Source: JBBTCX01 sp038043045 (GTDB lineage Bacteria > Planctomycetota > Phycisphaerae > UBA1845). Taken from it: a stretch of 12,816 bases of DNA. The notes below the pieces were generated by a model. It saw nothing but the letters and a program-made list of their open reading frames with translations. It did no database searches and was not told the DNA's origin. Both the position numbers and the translations under genes were made by a program. Below, piece after piece: positions 1 to 6,956 of the stretch (within the stretch, counting starts at the first letter, position 1; every line of letters begins with the position of its first letter). The stretch lies in assembly GCA_038043045.1 (NCBI GenBank), contig JBBTCX010000145.1:1-12816 (forward strand), written 5' to 3'.

Positions 1-549
1 GATATGGGGCCGCTCATCAGTCGCGCGCATCTTGAAAAAGTACGATCGTTTATCGACACGAGTGAAAGAGAAGGAGCGACGGTCGCGTTTGACGGAAGAA
101 AGTCGGCAGCGGCGGAGGCGATGAAGGGATTTTTCCTGGGGCCAACGATACTTGACCGGGTGCAACCAAGTATGCGAGTCGCGCGTGAGGAAGTTTTCGG
201 GCCGGTGCTTCCAGTCGTTCGCGTGGGAACGATTGAGGAGGCCATTGAGTTGGGACAACGGTGTGAATATGGCAATGGGGCGGTGATCTTCACGCGAAGC
301 GGGTCGGCGGCGCGGGAGTTCAAACATCGGTTTAATGCTGGGATGATCGGCATCAATGTCGGGGTGCCGGCGCCGATGGCGTGGTTTCCGTTTACCGGAT
401 GGAACTCGTCGTTTTTCGGGGATTTGCACATTCAGGGGCGTGAGGGAATGATGTTTTACACTCGGCAGAAAATGACCCTGACGCGTTGGCCGCAATCGAC
501 GACGCGCGACGATGTTGACCCCGTTTGGCGGCAAGGTCGAGGCAAGTAA
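1..549 (+). CDS. mmsA: Methylmalonate/malonate-semialdehyde dehydrogenase (acylating), C-terminal part
   Basis: The reading frame is open at the window edge, so the true start lies upstream; about 182 residues of a family normally near 490-500 are visible. The family converts methylmalonate semialdehyde or malonate semialdehyde to propionyl-CoA or acetyl-CoA with NAD and CoA. Seen here: GPLIS near residue 4, the aldehyde-dehydrogenase motif EEVFGPV near residues 63-69 (its Glu normally contacts the NAD ribose), YGNGAVIFT near 90-98, and the FPFTGWNSSFFGD segment near 129-141, which resembles the FSFTGSRSSFRGD region typical of MMSDH. The catalytic Cys domain is outside the window. Only 6 bp separate its stop from the NCS1 transporter, so the two are probably cotranscribed. 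Because cytosine deaminase is also adjacent, I infer a role in the last step of reductive pyrimidine (beta-alanine) breakdown rather than valine or inositol catabolism. Substrate choice is not readable from this fragment. Confidence 0.86.
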   Translation, partial: DMGPLISRAHLEKVRSFIDTSEREGATVAFDGRKSAAAEAMKGFFLGPTILDRVQPSMRVAREEVFGPVLPVVRVGTIEEAIELGQRCEYGNGAVIFTRSGSAAREFKHRFNAGMIGINVGVPAPMAWFPFTGWNSSFFGDLHIQGREGMMFYTRQKMTLTRWPQSTTRDDVDPVWRQGRGK

Positions 550-555
550 GCCATC

Positions 556-2112
556 ATGTCTCAATCGAATGAACCCGCCATGACGGCGTCTTCGTTGGTG
601 ACGGGCGTTGTCATTCACAACGGGATTCACGAGCTTACCCAAGACGTTTCCGCAAGCAGTTACTACAGCACAGACATGGCCCCGACGAGCCTGGCGCAGA
701 GGCGATGGGGTTTGCGCGACATCGCCGCGTTGTGGATTTCGATGTCGGCCTGCATTCCCACGTACATGTTGGCGTCGTCGCTTATCGCCGAGGGAATGAA
801 TTGGTGGCAGGCGGTTGTGACTATTTTTTTGGGGAATCTCATCGTTCTCATTCCGATGGTGCTCAATGCTCACGCGGGGACGAAATACGGGATTCCGTTT
901 CCGGTGTACTGTCGGGCGTCGTTTGGAATTCGTGGAGCCAACGTTCCAGCAATCTTGCGAGCGTTGGTTGCGTGTGGGTGGTTTGGGATTCAGACGTGGA
1001 TCGGCGGATGGGCGATTTACAAGATTCTTGCGGTGTATTTTCCAACTTGGGAACAACTACCGACACCGATTTTGGGTATTAGTATTCCTCAGTTCCTCTG
1101 CTTCATGTTCTTCTGGGGAATCAACATGTTCGTGATTTACCGCGGAATTGAATCTATTCGTGTTCTGTTGAATATTAAGGCACCGTTGTTGATCGGGCTT
1201 GGACTATTGCTGTTATGGTGGGCGTATCGGCAGGCCAACGGGTTTGGGCCGATTCTTGAGCAACCGTCGGCGTTCTCGCCGGGGGGTGCCAAAGCCGGGC
1301 AGTTTTGGGCGTTCTTTTTTCCGGCGCTGACGGCCAACGTCGGATTCTGGGCGACGCTTTCGTTGAATATTCCGGATTTTTCACGTTACGCGCTTTCACA
1401 ACGTGACCAAGTGATTGGTCAAGCCATCGGTCTTCCGACGACGATGGCTCTGTATTCGTTCATCGGGGTCGCGGTGACGTCGGCCACGATTGTGATCTAT
1501 GGCGAGGCGATTTGGGACCCGGTGGTTCTGTTGGCGAAATCGAAGAATGCGCTTGTGCTGGTGGTGTCGATGTTTGCGTTGTGTCTCGCAACGCTAGCGA
1601 CGAATATCGCGGCCAATGTCGTGAGCCCGGCCAATGAATTTGCTCATGTTGCGCCGCGGGTGATTTCGTTTCGAACGGGCGGACTCATTACCGGGGTGAT
1701 CGGGATTCTGATTCAACCGTGGAAGTTGATCGCGGATCCGACGGGGTACATTTTCAAATGGCTGGTGGCGTATTCGGCGCTGCTTGGATCGGTAGGAGGG
1801 GTGCTGATCGCCGACTATTTCCTGATTCGTCGCAAACAACTTGATCTGCCGGGTCTCTATCTCCGAGAAGGACCGTATTGGTATCGTTCGGGGATCAACC
1901 CCTGCGCGATGATCGCGCTACTTGTGGGAATTGCCCCTTGTGTTCCGGGTTTTCTTGGTACGGTCGGGTGGATGCAGGTCTCGCCGGTGTGGGTTCAATT
2001 GTATCACTACGCATGGTTCATTGGCTTTTTCCTTTCGTTTGGTGTGTATACCGGGTTGATGAACGCCTGCTCGCTTTCGTCTCATGCCCATGTTGACGTG
2101 AACGAAGTGTAG
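556..2112 (+). CDS. NCS1-family nucleobase/hydantoin/allantoin-type transporter
   Basis: A 518-residue integral membrane protein, slightly longer than the usual 480-500 because of a roughly 50-residue N-terminal tail. NCS1 proteins are sodium- or proton-coupled importers of cytosine, uracil, hydantoins, allantoin or thiamine in the inner membrane, with about 12 helices. Seen here: a first helix around 53-75; GWFGIQTWIGG at 141-151, where W142 and Q146 match by spacing the substrate-stacking Trp and Gln of the hydantoin transporter Mhp1 (WxxxQ, from memory); GFWATLSLNIPDFSRYA at 263-279; TNIAANVVSPANEF at 349-362 with conserved Asn; and GGVLIADYFLIRRKQ at 414-428, a family signature. The start at 556 has only a weak GAGG upstream; the in-frame ATG at 580 is an alternative. 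It follows mmsA after 6 bp and converges on cytosine deaminase, so cytosine, uracil or a hydantoin-like base is the likely cargo, but the substrate is inferred. Confidence 0.93.
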   Translation: MSQSNEPAMTASSLVTGVVIHNGIHELTQDVSASSYYSTDMAPTSLAQRRWGLRDIAALWISMSACIPTYMLASSLIAEGMNWWQAVVTIFLGNLIVLIPMVLNAHAGTKYGIPFPVYCRASFGIRGANVPAILRALVACGWFGIQTWIGGWAIYKILAVYFPTWEQLPTPILGISIPQFLCFMFFWGINMFVIYRGIESIRVLLNIKAPLLIGLGLLLLWWAYRQANGFGPILEQPSAFSPGGAKAGQFWAFFFPALTANVGFWATLSLNIPDFSRYALSQRDQVIGQAIGLPTTMALYSFIGVAVTSATIVIYGEAIWDPVVLLAKSKNALVLVVSMFALCLATLATNIAANVVSPANEFAHVAPRVISFRTGGLITGVIGILIQPWKLIADPTGYIFKWLVAYSALLGSVGGVLIADYFLIRRKQLDLPGLYLREGPYWYRSGINPCAMIALLVGIAPCVPGFLGTVGWMQVSPVWVQLYHYAWFIGFFLSFGVYTGLMNACSLSSHAHVDVNEV

Positions 2113-2138
2113 GTCAGTTGTCGACCGAGGCCTCACAC
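2107..2138. terminator. Possible bidirectional stem-loop between convergent genes
   Basis: The arms GTGT-AGG (2107-2113) and CCT-ACAC (2131-2138, with C2134 bulged) can pair across both stop codons in the 20-bp gap between the transporter and cytosine deaminase. There is no T-run after either arm, so it is at best a weak or non-canonical terminator. Confidence 0.25.
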
Positions 2139-2570
2139 GCCGATATCTTCGTTCCATAGCTCTGGCTTTTTCGTGATGAAATCGCGCATGAGTTGAATGC
2201 ACTCGGCATCCTGAAGGATGGTCAGTTCGACGCCGCGCGAACGCATGTAATCTTCGGGGCCTTGAAACGTGTGGTTTTCGCCGATCACGATGCGTGGAAT
2301 TTTGTAGAGCAGTGCCGTACCGCTGCACATGTCGCACGGCGAGAGGGTTGAGTATAGGGTCGCGCGTTGATAGTCGCGGGCTTTGAGGCGTCCGGCGTTT
2401 TCGAGGCAGTCCATCTCAGCATGAAGGATCGCGCTGCCCTTTTGTATTCGCCGATTGTGGCCTCTTCCGACGACATGCCCGTCGATGACCAAGACCGAAC
2501 CGATGGGAATACCGTTCTCGGCCAATCCTGCGCGGGCCTCTTCGATCGCTACTTGAAGGAACTGAGCCAT
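2133..2570 (-). CDS. Cytosine deaminase, yeast Fcy1-type (CDA fold)
   Basis: A 145-residue cytosolic zinc hydrolase that should convert cytosine to uracil and ammonia. It belongs to the cytidine-deaminase fold and is unrelated to the amidohydrolase CodA of E. coli. Zinc and catalytic residues are seen: H50-A-E52 and PCDMC with C79 and C82. From memory of yeast Fcy1 the similarity is close along the whole chain, including GRGHNRRIQKGSA at 35-47, TLSPCDMC at 75-82, the IGEN segment at 96-99 and the C-terminus ELWNEDIG at 137-144, where yeast has DWFEDIG. This C-terminal agreement separates it from guanine deaminases and TadA. The frame is open further upstream to 2681, but the ATG at 2570 has a GGGAG ribosome site (2577-2581) at good spacing and matches the family N-terminus. 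It stands alone on the minus strand, divergent from adenine deaminase and downstream of a strongly structured leader. Confidence 0.93.
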   Translation of the reverse strand: MAQFLQVAIEEARAGLAENGIPIGSVLVIDGHVVGRGHNRRIQKGSAILHAEMDCLENAGRLKARDYQRATLYSTLSPCDMCSGTALLYKIPRIVIGENHTFQGPEDYMRSRGVELTILQDAECIQLMRDFITKKPELWNEDIGV

Positions 2571-2651
2571 GCGATTCTCCCAATGATTCTTCCTTGCCGT
2601 AACGCGGGTCGGCGTGCCCGCAATCGTTGAAAGAATCCTAACTTGAATCGC
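2571..2651 (-). promoter_or_regulatory. Nested inverted repeat: structured leader of cytosine deaminase
   Basis: Three nested dyads share nearly one axis. The outer arms are 7 bp perfect (GCGATTC 2571-2577 with GAATCGC 2645-2651). The middle arms are 7 bp perfect (GATTCTT 2585-2591 with AAGAATC 2631-2637), extendable by one G-U and one C-G pair in RNA. The core is GCGGG 2604-2608 with CCCGC 2617-2621. Outer and middle arms are both centred on base 2611. In the cytosine deaminase mRNA the outer helix ends directly before the start codon and takes in the last G of the GGGAG ribosome site, leaving GGGA in a 7x7 internal loop. The structure is seen in the sequence; a role in translational control is inference. 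No known riboswitch family was recognised, and no convincing promoter was found between the two divergent genes. Confidence 0.5.
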
Positions 2652-2654
2652 GAG

Positions 2655-2723
2655 TTGCCGCACTACCTTCGCATCGTGCATTCGTTTAAGATGACTCGGC
2701 GAAATTCATGCTTTGTGCGGTGG
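2655..2723 (+). promoter_or_regulatory. Possible ribosome-site-masking stem ahead of adenine deaminase
   Basis: CCGCAC (2658-2663) is the exact complement of GTGCGG (2715-2720). With three flanking G-U pairs the helix would reach 2655-2663 with 2715-2723, covering the first bases of the GGAG ribosome site at 2722-2725. A weak TAAGAT at 2687-2692 lies inside the loop, without a recognisable -35. A six-base match of this kind is not rare by chance. Confidence 0.22.
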
Positions 2724-2730
2724 AGTTGGG

Positions 2731-4452
2731 ATGGAATTGAAATTGCTTATTGATGTTGCGGCTGGGCGGCAACCGGCTGATCTCGTTTTGCGGAATGGAC
2801 GAATCATCAACGTTCTTTCGAGCGAGATTTGTACCGGCGATGTGGCTATCTCCGGTGGAAAGATCGCTGGAATCGGCGCATACGATGGCCGCGAAGTTGT
2901 TGATCTCCACGGCATGTACGTTTGTCCGGGATTCATTGACGGTCACGTGCATATTGAATCGTCCATGCTCAATGTGCCGGAGTTCGCCAAGCTTGTCGCA
3001 GCCCATGGCACGGCGGCGGTGGTGGCGGATCCCCATGAGATTGCCAATGTGATGGGTGTGGAAGGAATCCGATATATCCTTGCCTCGAGCAAGAATTGCC
3101 CCATCCACGTGTTTGTGATGTTGAGTTCGTGTGTGCCGGCTTCTCCATTTGAGGGCGCGGGCGCGGAACTCAGCGCCGTTGATCTAGAGCCCTTGTTGAG
3201 CAATCCTTGGGTTTTGGGTTTGGCGGAAATGATGAACTATCCGGGCGTGATCGCGGGTGATGAGGAGTGTCTTGCAAAAATTGCGGCGGTTGGAAAGCGA
3301 CCGGTAGATGGTCATGCTCCGAATCTGAGCGGGCAGAAGCTGTGCGCCTATGTTGCTTCCGGTGTGGGGAGCGATCATGAATGCACCACGCTTGAGGAAG
3401 CCCGCGAAAAGTTGCGGCTGGGTCTGCACATCATGATCCGCGAGGGAAGCCAGGCGCGCAATTTGGATTCTCTGTTGCCTTTGGTGCGAACGGAGACAAT
3501 CGATCGGTTCATGCTCGTGACCGACGATAAGGATGTGGACGATCTGTTGGATGAAGGGCAAATCGATTGCATGGTGCGTCGTGCGATCGACTTCGGAATG
3601 GACCCGATTCAAGCGATCAAAATGGCTACGATAAACCCGGCTCGCTATTTCGGGTTGCGTGATCTGGGAGCCGTTGCGCCGGGCCAACTTGCTTCGCTTG
3701 CCATACTCGATGACTTGAAACAATGCCGGGTACGGCGGGTTTATCACGCCGGGCAACTGGTCGCTCTGGATGGTGTGGCCATCGCCAAGGAAGAGATTAT
3801 CAAACCGCAGATTCTTCGTAGCAGTGTCAACGTAAAGTGGTTGGAGTTGGAGCAGTTTGCGATTCGTGCGACGGGTCGCGACCCTTGCAACGTGCATGTG
3901 ATCGAGGTTTTGGAAAACCGGATCGATACGCATCGCCGTGTTGAGCGGATTGCGGTTGTCGATGGGTTGCTTAAGGCGGACCCGTCGCGAGATTTTTGTA
4001 AAATCGCCGTCATAGAGCGACACCAAGCCAGTGGTCGCACGGGTCTTGGTTTTGTCCGAGGATTTGGTTTCACTCGCGGCGCGATCGCGTCGAGCGTCGG
4101 TCATGACGCTCACAATCTTGCGATCGTTGGAACGAACGACGCCGACATGCTGGCGGCCGCGATTCGACTGGTGAAATTGGGCGGCGGACTCTGTGCGGTT
4201 TGTGATGGACAAGTGCTTGGGGAAGTGCCGCTTCCGATTGCCGGACTGATGAGCGATCTGGATGCTTCATCGCTGCGGGTGCAGTTGCGCGCGTTACACG
4301 AGTCGGCGCGAAGCATGGGCGGCAAACTCCGCCGACCATTCATGGCCCTTTCCTTTTTGACGCTATCGGTCATTGGAGAACTGAAGTTGACGGATCGCGG
4401 GTTGGTGGACGTTGATCGCTTCAAGCTGATCGATCTGGTTACAAGCAACTGA
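2731..4452 (+). CDS. ade: Adenine deaminase
   Basis: A 573-residue amidohydrolase-superfamily enzyme, close to the usual 575-590, that deaminates adenine to hypoxanthine in the cytosol using a dinuclear metal centre. Seen here: PGFIDGHVHIESSML at about 66-80 with the HxH metal ligands H72 and H74, VVADPHEIANVMG at 97-109, GHAPNLSG at 194-201, SDHECTTLEEA at 214-224, MIREGS at 235-240, LVTDD at 262-266, and the C-terminal adenine-deaminase signatures SVGHDAHN at 455-462 and PLPIAGLMSD at 501-510. All expected motifs are present, so it should be active. An upstream in-frame TTG at 2713 is possible, but the ATG at 2731 has GGAG at 2722-2725 with 5-bp spacing and fits the family N-terminus. The gene is followed 25 bp later by ygeY. 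It supplies hypoxanthine, consistent with a purine oxidation locus. Confidence 0.97.
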   Translation: MELKLLIDVAAGRQPADLVLRNGRIINVLSSEICTGDVAISGGKIAGIGAYDGREVVDLHGMYVCPGFIDGHVHIESSMLNVPEFAKLVAAHGTAAVVADPHEIANVMGVEGIRYILASSKNCPIHVFVMLSSCVPASPFEGAGAELSAVDLEPLLSNPWVLGLAEMMNYPGVIAGDEECLAKIAAVGKRPVDGHAPNLSGQKLCAYVASGVGSDHECTTLEEAREKLRLGLHIMIREGSQARNLDSLLPLVRTETIDRFMLVTDDKDVDDLLDEGQIDCMVRRAIDFGMDPIQAIKMATINPARYFGLRDLGAVAPGQLASLAILDDLKQCRVRRVYHAGQLVALDGVAIAKEEIIKPQILRSSVNVKWLELEQFAIRATGRDPCNVHVIEVLENRIDTHRRVERIAVVDGLLKADPSRDFCKIAVIERHQASGRTGLGFVRGFGFTRGAIASSVGHDAHNLAIVGTNDADMLAAAIRLVKLGGGLCAVCDGQVLGEVPLPIAGLMSDLDASSLRVQLRALHESARSMGGKLRRPFMALSFLTLSVIGELKLTDRGLVDVDRFKLIDLVTSN

Positions 4453-4477
4453 AAAACAAGCGGTTAGAAAGGATTTC

Positions 4478-5695
4478 ATGGATCTTTACGCCGACATCAT
4501 GAACCGGGCGAAACAATACGAAAATGCCATGGTGGGTTTGTTGCGAGAACTAGTGGCTATTCCGGGCGAAAGCGGTACGGAGGGGCCGGTGATCGCGCGA
4601 ATTCGCCGGGAGTTGGAAGCACTCGGTGTGTGTGATCGCGTTTGGACGGATCCGTTCGGCAATCTGCTGGCGCAAATAGGAAATGGTCCGCGACTCATCG
4701 CCATCGACGCGCATGTGGATACAGTGGGAGTCGGAGATCGCAATCAGTGGAAGCACGATCCGTATCAGGGCAAGGTGGAGAATGGGACGGTGTATGGTCG
4801 TGGAGCAGGTGACCAGCGCGGGGCGATTCCGGCGATGATTTATGCCGCGAAGATCATCAGGGAGTTGAACCTGGCGAGTCCGGATTGGTCGCTTTTGCTG
4901 ACGTTCACCGTTTGCGAGGAGGACTGCGACGGTTTGTGCTGGCAGTACATCGTTAAGGAGGGCAAGATTCGACCGGCGTGTGTCATCGTGACGGATTCAA
5001 CGAATTGCCAGATCTTGCGAGGACAGCGCGGGCGGATGGAAATCGGCGTGACCGTGCGTGGTCGGTCGTGTCATGGATCGATGCCACATAAGGGTGACAA
5101 CGCGGTCTACAAGATGTCGCGCGTGGTGCGCGAGATCGAAAAGATGAATGAAAAGGGATTGAAAAAGGATCGTTTCCTCGGCAACGGCACGGTGACGGTC
5201 AGTTACATTGATTGCAAGACGCCGAGTTTGTGTGCCGTGCCGGACCAAGCCTACATCCATTTAGATCGGCGCCTTACGTTTGGAGAAACGAAAACGCTCG
5301 CTCTTCGACAAGTCCGCGAGGCCCTGCGGAAGGCGGGTGTAAAAGGTGACGTTCGCGTGCTTCGATACGCGAAGCCCACGCATACCGGTTTGGTGTATGA
5401 AACCGAGAGCTACTTTCCGACTTGGTGCGAAGCGGAAGATGCGCCGCAGGTCGCCGCTGCGGTAAAGGTCTATCGCTCGTTGTTCAAGAAGAAACCCAGT
5501 GTTGGTCGCTGGACGTTCAGCACCAATGGTGTTTCCATAGCGGGGATGTTCGGAATTCCGGCTGTTGGATTCGGACCGGCGCCGGAGAGCGTCGCCCACA
5601 CGGTGAATGATAGCGTTCCGATCGAGCACATGGTCAAATGTGCGGCTTTTTATGCGGCGTTTCCGGGAATCTATTGTGGGAACGGCAAAGCCTAG
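4478..5695 (+). CDS. ygeY: YgeY family M20 hydrolase (selenium-metabolism-linked)
   Basis: A 405-residue member of the M20 peptidase/deacylase family, about the length of E. coli YgeY (403). M20 enzymes are cytosolic dizinc hydrolases cleaving amide, ureido or acyl-amino bonds. Ligands and catalytic residues seen: DAHVDTVG at 78-84 (H79, catalytic D81), GRGAGDQRGA at 108-116 (D112), CEED at 146-149 (catalytic Glu), D173, and AHTVND at 373-378 (H374). The YgeY-specific segments CDGLCWQY at 150-157, RGQRGRMEI at 181-189 and WTFSTNGVSI at 345-354 match the E. coli protein as remembered. AAGG upstream gives a good ribosome site. It is probably cotranscribed with ade (25-bp gap) and converges on ygeW. 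In gut bacteria this gene is part of the cluster needed for anaerobic urate breakdown. The exact substrate is not established here; an N-carbamoyl or other amide intermediate is a reasonable guess. Confidence 0.96.
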   Translation: MDLYADIMNRAKQYENAMVGLLRELVAIPGESGTEGPVIARIRRELEALGVCDRVWTDPFGNLLAQIGNGPRLIAIDAHVDTVGVGDRNQWKHDPYQGKVENGTVYGRGAGDQRGAIPAMIYAAKIIRELNLASPDWSLLLTFTVCEEDCDGLCWQYIVKEGKIRPACVIVTDSTNCQILRGQRGRMEIGVTVRGRSCHGSMPHKGDNAVYKMSRVVREIEKMNEKGLKKDRFLGNGTVTVSYIDCKTPSLCAVPDQAYIHLDRRLTFGETKTLALRQVREALRKAGVKGDVRVLRYAKPTHTGLVYETESYFPTWCEAEDAPQVAAAVKVYRSLFKKKPSVGRWTFSTNGVSIAGMFGIPAVGFGPAPESVAHTVNDSVPIEHMVKCAAFYAAFPGIYCGNGKA

Positions 5696-5712
5696 GGCGC
5701 TTCGACCAGTGA

Positions 5713-6912
5713 TTACCGAATCGTCCGCCTGGCCGTTTCATTGCTGACGAGGCGTTGCAACACTTCCGCAGGACGTTCGATCCGGGTCATCAGAATCATG
5801 GCCGCAATAATGAACGGCTTGAATGAGGCTTCTCGGTACGTGGCCAGGCGGTAGCGATCAAAAACAGAGGCCGCGACTTCGCCCGCTTCGCAGCTTACTC
5901 CGCTGATGTCCGCGGGAAGGCAGTGCATGTAAAGGGCTTTTCCTTCACGGGTGATGGACATGAGCTTTTCGGTTGCTTCCCAGTTTTTGAATCGGGCGTT
6001 GTTGGCCAAGCATTCCTTTTCCAACGAAGTCAATTTGTCATTTTGGCCGCTGTTTAATATTCGCGTGCGCTCTTTCATGACGTTGAATGGTGCCCAGCTC
6101 TTGGGATAAACGACATCCGCGCCGCGAAACGCCTCCTCCATACTGTGTACGCGAATGAACGACCCGCCGGATTCTTTGGCATGGCGTATCGAGACTTCGA
6201 GTGTTTCGGGTACAAGGTCGTAGCCTTCGGGATGGGCTAGCACGATGTTCATGCCAAAACGTGTCATCAGTGTGATGACGCCTTGCGGTACGGAAAGTGG
6301 TTTGCCGTACGACGGCGAATAGGCCCAGGTCATGGCAAGCTTTCGACCGCGAAGGGCCGCTAGCGAACCGAACGTTTGTTGGAGGTGCAGCAAATCCGCC
6401 ATCGATTGGGTCGGATGGTCGAGGTCGCATTGCAAGTTGATCACCGACGGGCGTTGCGGCAGAACTCGCTCACGGAAGCCCTCATCCACTGCGGCAGCGA
6501 CTTCCTCCATGTATTTATGCCCCTCGCCGAGGAAAATGTCGTCGCGTATGCCAATGGTTTCCGCAAGAAAAGAGATCATGTTGGCCGTTTCACGAACGGT
6601 TTCCCCATGGGCAATTTGAGACTTTTTCTCGTCCAATTCCTGCACGGCCAGACCAAGCAAATTGGCCGCGCTGGCAAAGGCGAACCGCGTTCGTGTCGAT
6701 TGATCACGGAAGATCGAAACGGCCAGTCCGCTTTCGAATACACGGGTGGATACGTTGGCAAGATGAAGCTTGTAGAGCAGTTCCGCGGTGAGCAGCACGG
6801 CCCGTAGCTCGTCCATGGACCGTTGCCAAGTAAGGAGAAAGTCGCCGTTGTAGAGCCTTGTTTGCAAAGACCCGATCGCGTCAAGAGCAGTTTGAAGTTC
6901 TGAATGTTTCAT
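5713..6912 (-). CDS. ygeW: YgeW family knotted carbamoyltransferase
   Basis: A 399-residue protein of the aspartate/ornithine carbamoyltransferase superfamily, matching E. coli YgeW (396) nearly end to end as remembered. The carbamoyl-phosphate site STRTR is at 72-76, preceded by FRD, and QIAHGETVRETANM follows at 99-112. DHPTQSMADL lies at 165-174, WAYSPSYGKPLSVPQG at 196-211 (a family-specific insert linked to the knotted subclass) and HCLPADISGVSCEAGEV at 330-346. No catalytic residue is missing. The amino acid partner of YgeW is not firmly known. Within this pathway it may run as phosphorolysis, making carbamoyl phosphate from a ureido compound (inference). It is the second gene of a minus-strand pair, 44 bp after the TrpB-like PLP enzyme. 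The start at 6912 has no Shine-Dalgarno sequence; a run of seven A sits 2-8 bases upstream. The family N-terminus still supports this start. Confidence 0.97.
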   Translation of the reverse strand: MKHSELQTALDAIGSLQTRLYNGDFLLTWQRSMDELRAVLLTAELLYKLHLANVSTRVFESGLAVSIFRDQSTRTRFAFASAANLLGLAVQELDEKKSQIAHGETVRETANMISFLAETIGIRDDIFLGEGHKYMEEVAAAVDEGFRERVLPQRPSVINLQCDLDHPTQSMADLLHLQQTFGSLAALRGRKLAMTWAYSPSYGKPLSVPQGVITLMTRFGMNIVLAHPEGYDLVPETLEVSIRHAKESGGSFIRVHSMEEAFRGADVVYPKSWAPFNVMKERTRILNSGQNDKLTSLEKECLANNARFKNWEATEKLMSITREGKALYMHCLPADISGVSCEAGEVAASVFDRYRLATYREASFKPFIIAAMILMTRIERPAEVLQRLVSNETARRTIR

Positions 6913-6939
6913 GTTTTTTTGCGGCGGATAGTGATTTCA

Positions 6940-6954
6940 GCGGGCGAAACCCGC
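6940..6954 (-). other. Short GC-rich hairpin in the PLP enzyme-ygeW intercistronic gap
   Basis: GCGGG and CCCGC flank a five-base loop (TTTCG on the coding strand) just after the stop codon of the upstream PLP gene, inside its 44-bp gap to ygeW. No T-run follows, so a full terminator is unlikely. It may stabilise or partly attenuate the transcript. The five-bp stem is clear; the function is inference. Confidence 0.35.
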
Positions 6955-6956
6955 CA

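Noticed and set aside
1918..2337. Minus-strand open frame across the end of the transporter gene
   Set aside because: It overlaps the real transporter and cytosine deaminase genes in other frames and its translation is low-complexity, Arg/His-rich.
2571..2681. N-terminal extension of cytosine deaminase to an ATG at 2681
   Set aside because: The ATG at 2570 has a well-spaced GGGAG and matches the family N-terminus; the extension has no family resemblance and covers the structured leader.
3184..4212. Long minus-strand open frame of 342 codons opposite adenine deaminase
   Set aside because: It is fully antisense to a gene with all family motifs; its product is rich in Arg, Gln and His with no recognisable domain, typical of a shadow frame.
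4478..5695. Selenocysteine in the selenium-linked genes
   Set aside because: YgeY, YgeW, SsnA and the YgfK fragment are full and continuous without in-frame TGA, and no reading through a stop is needed. Selenium in this system is thought to be a labile cofactor of the hydroxylase.
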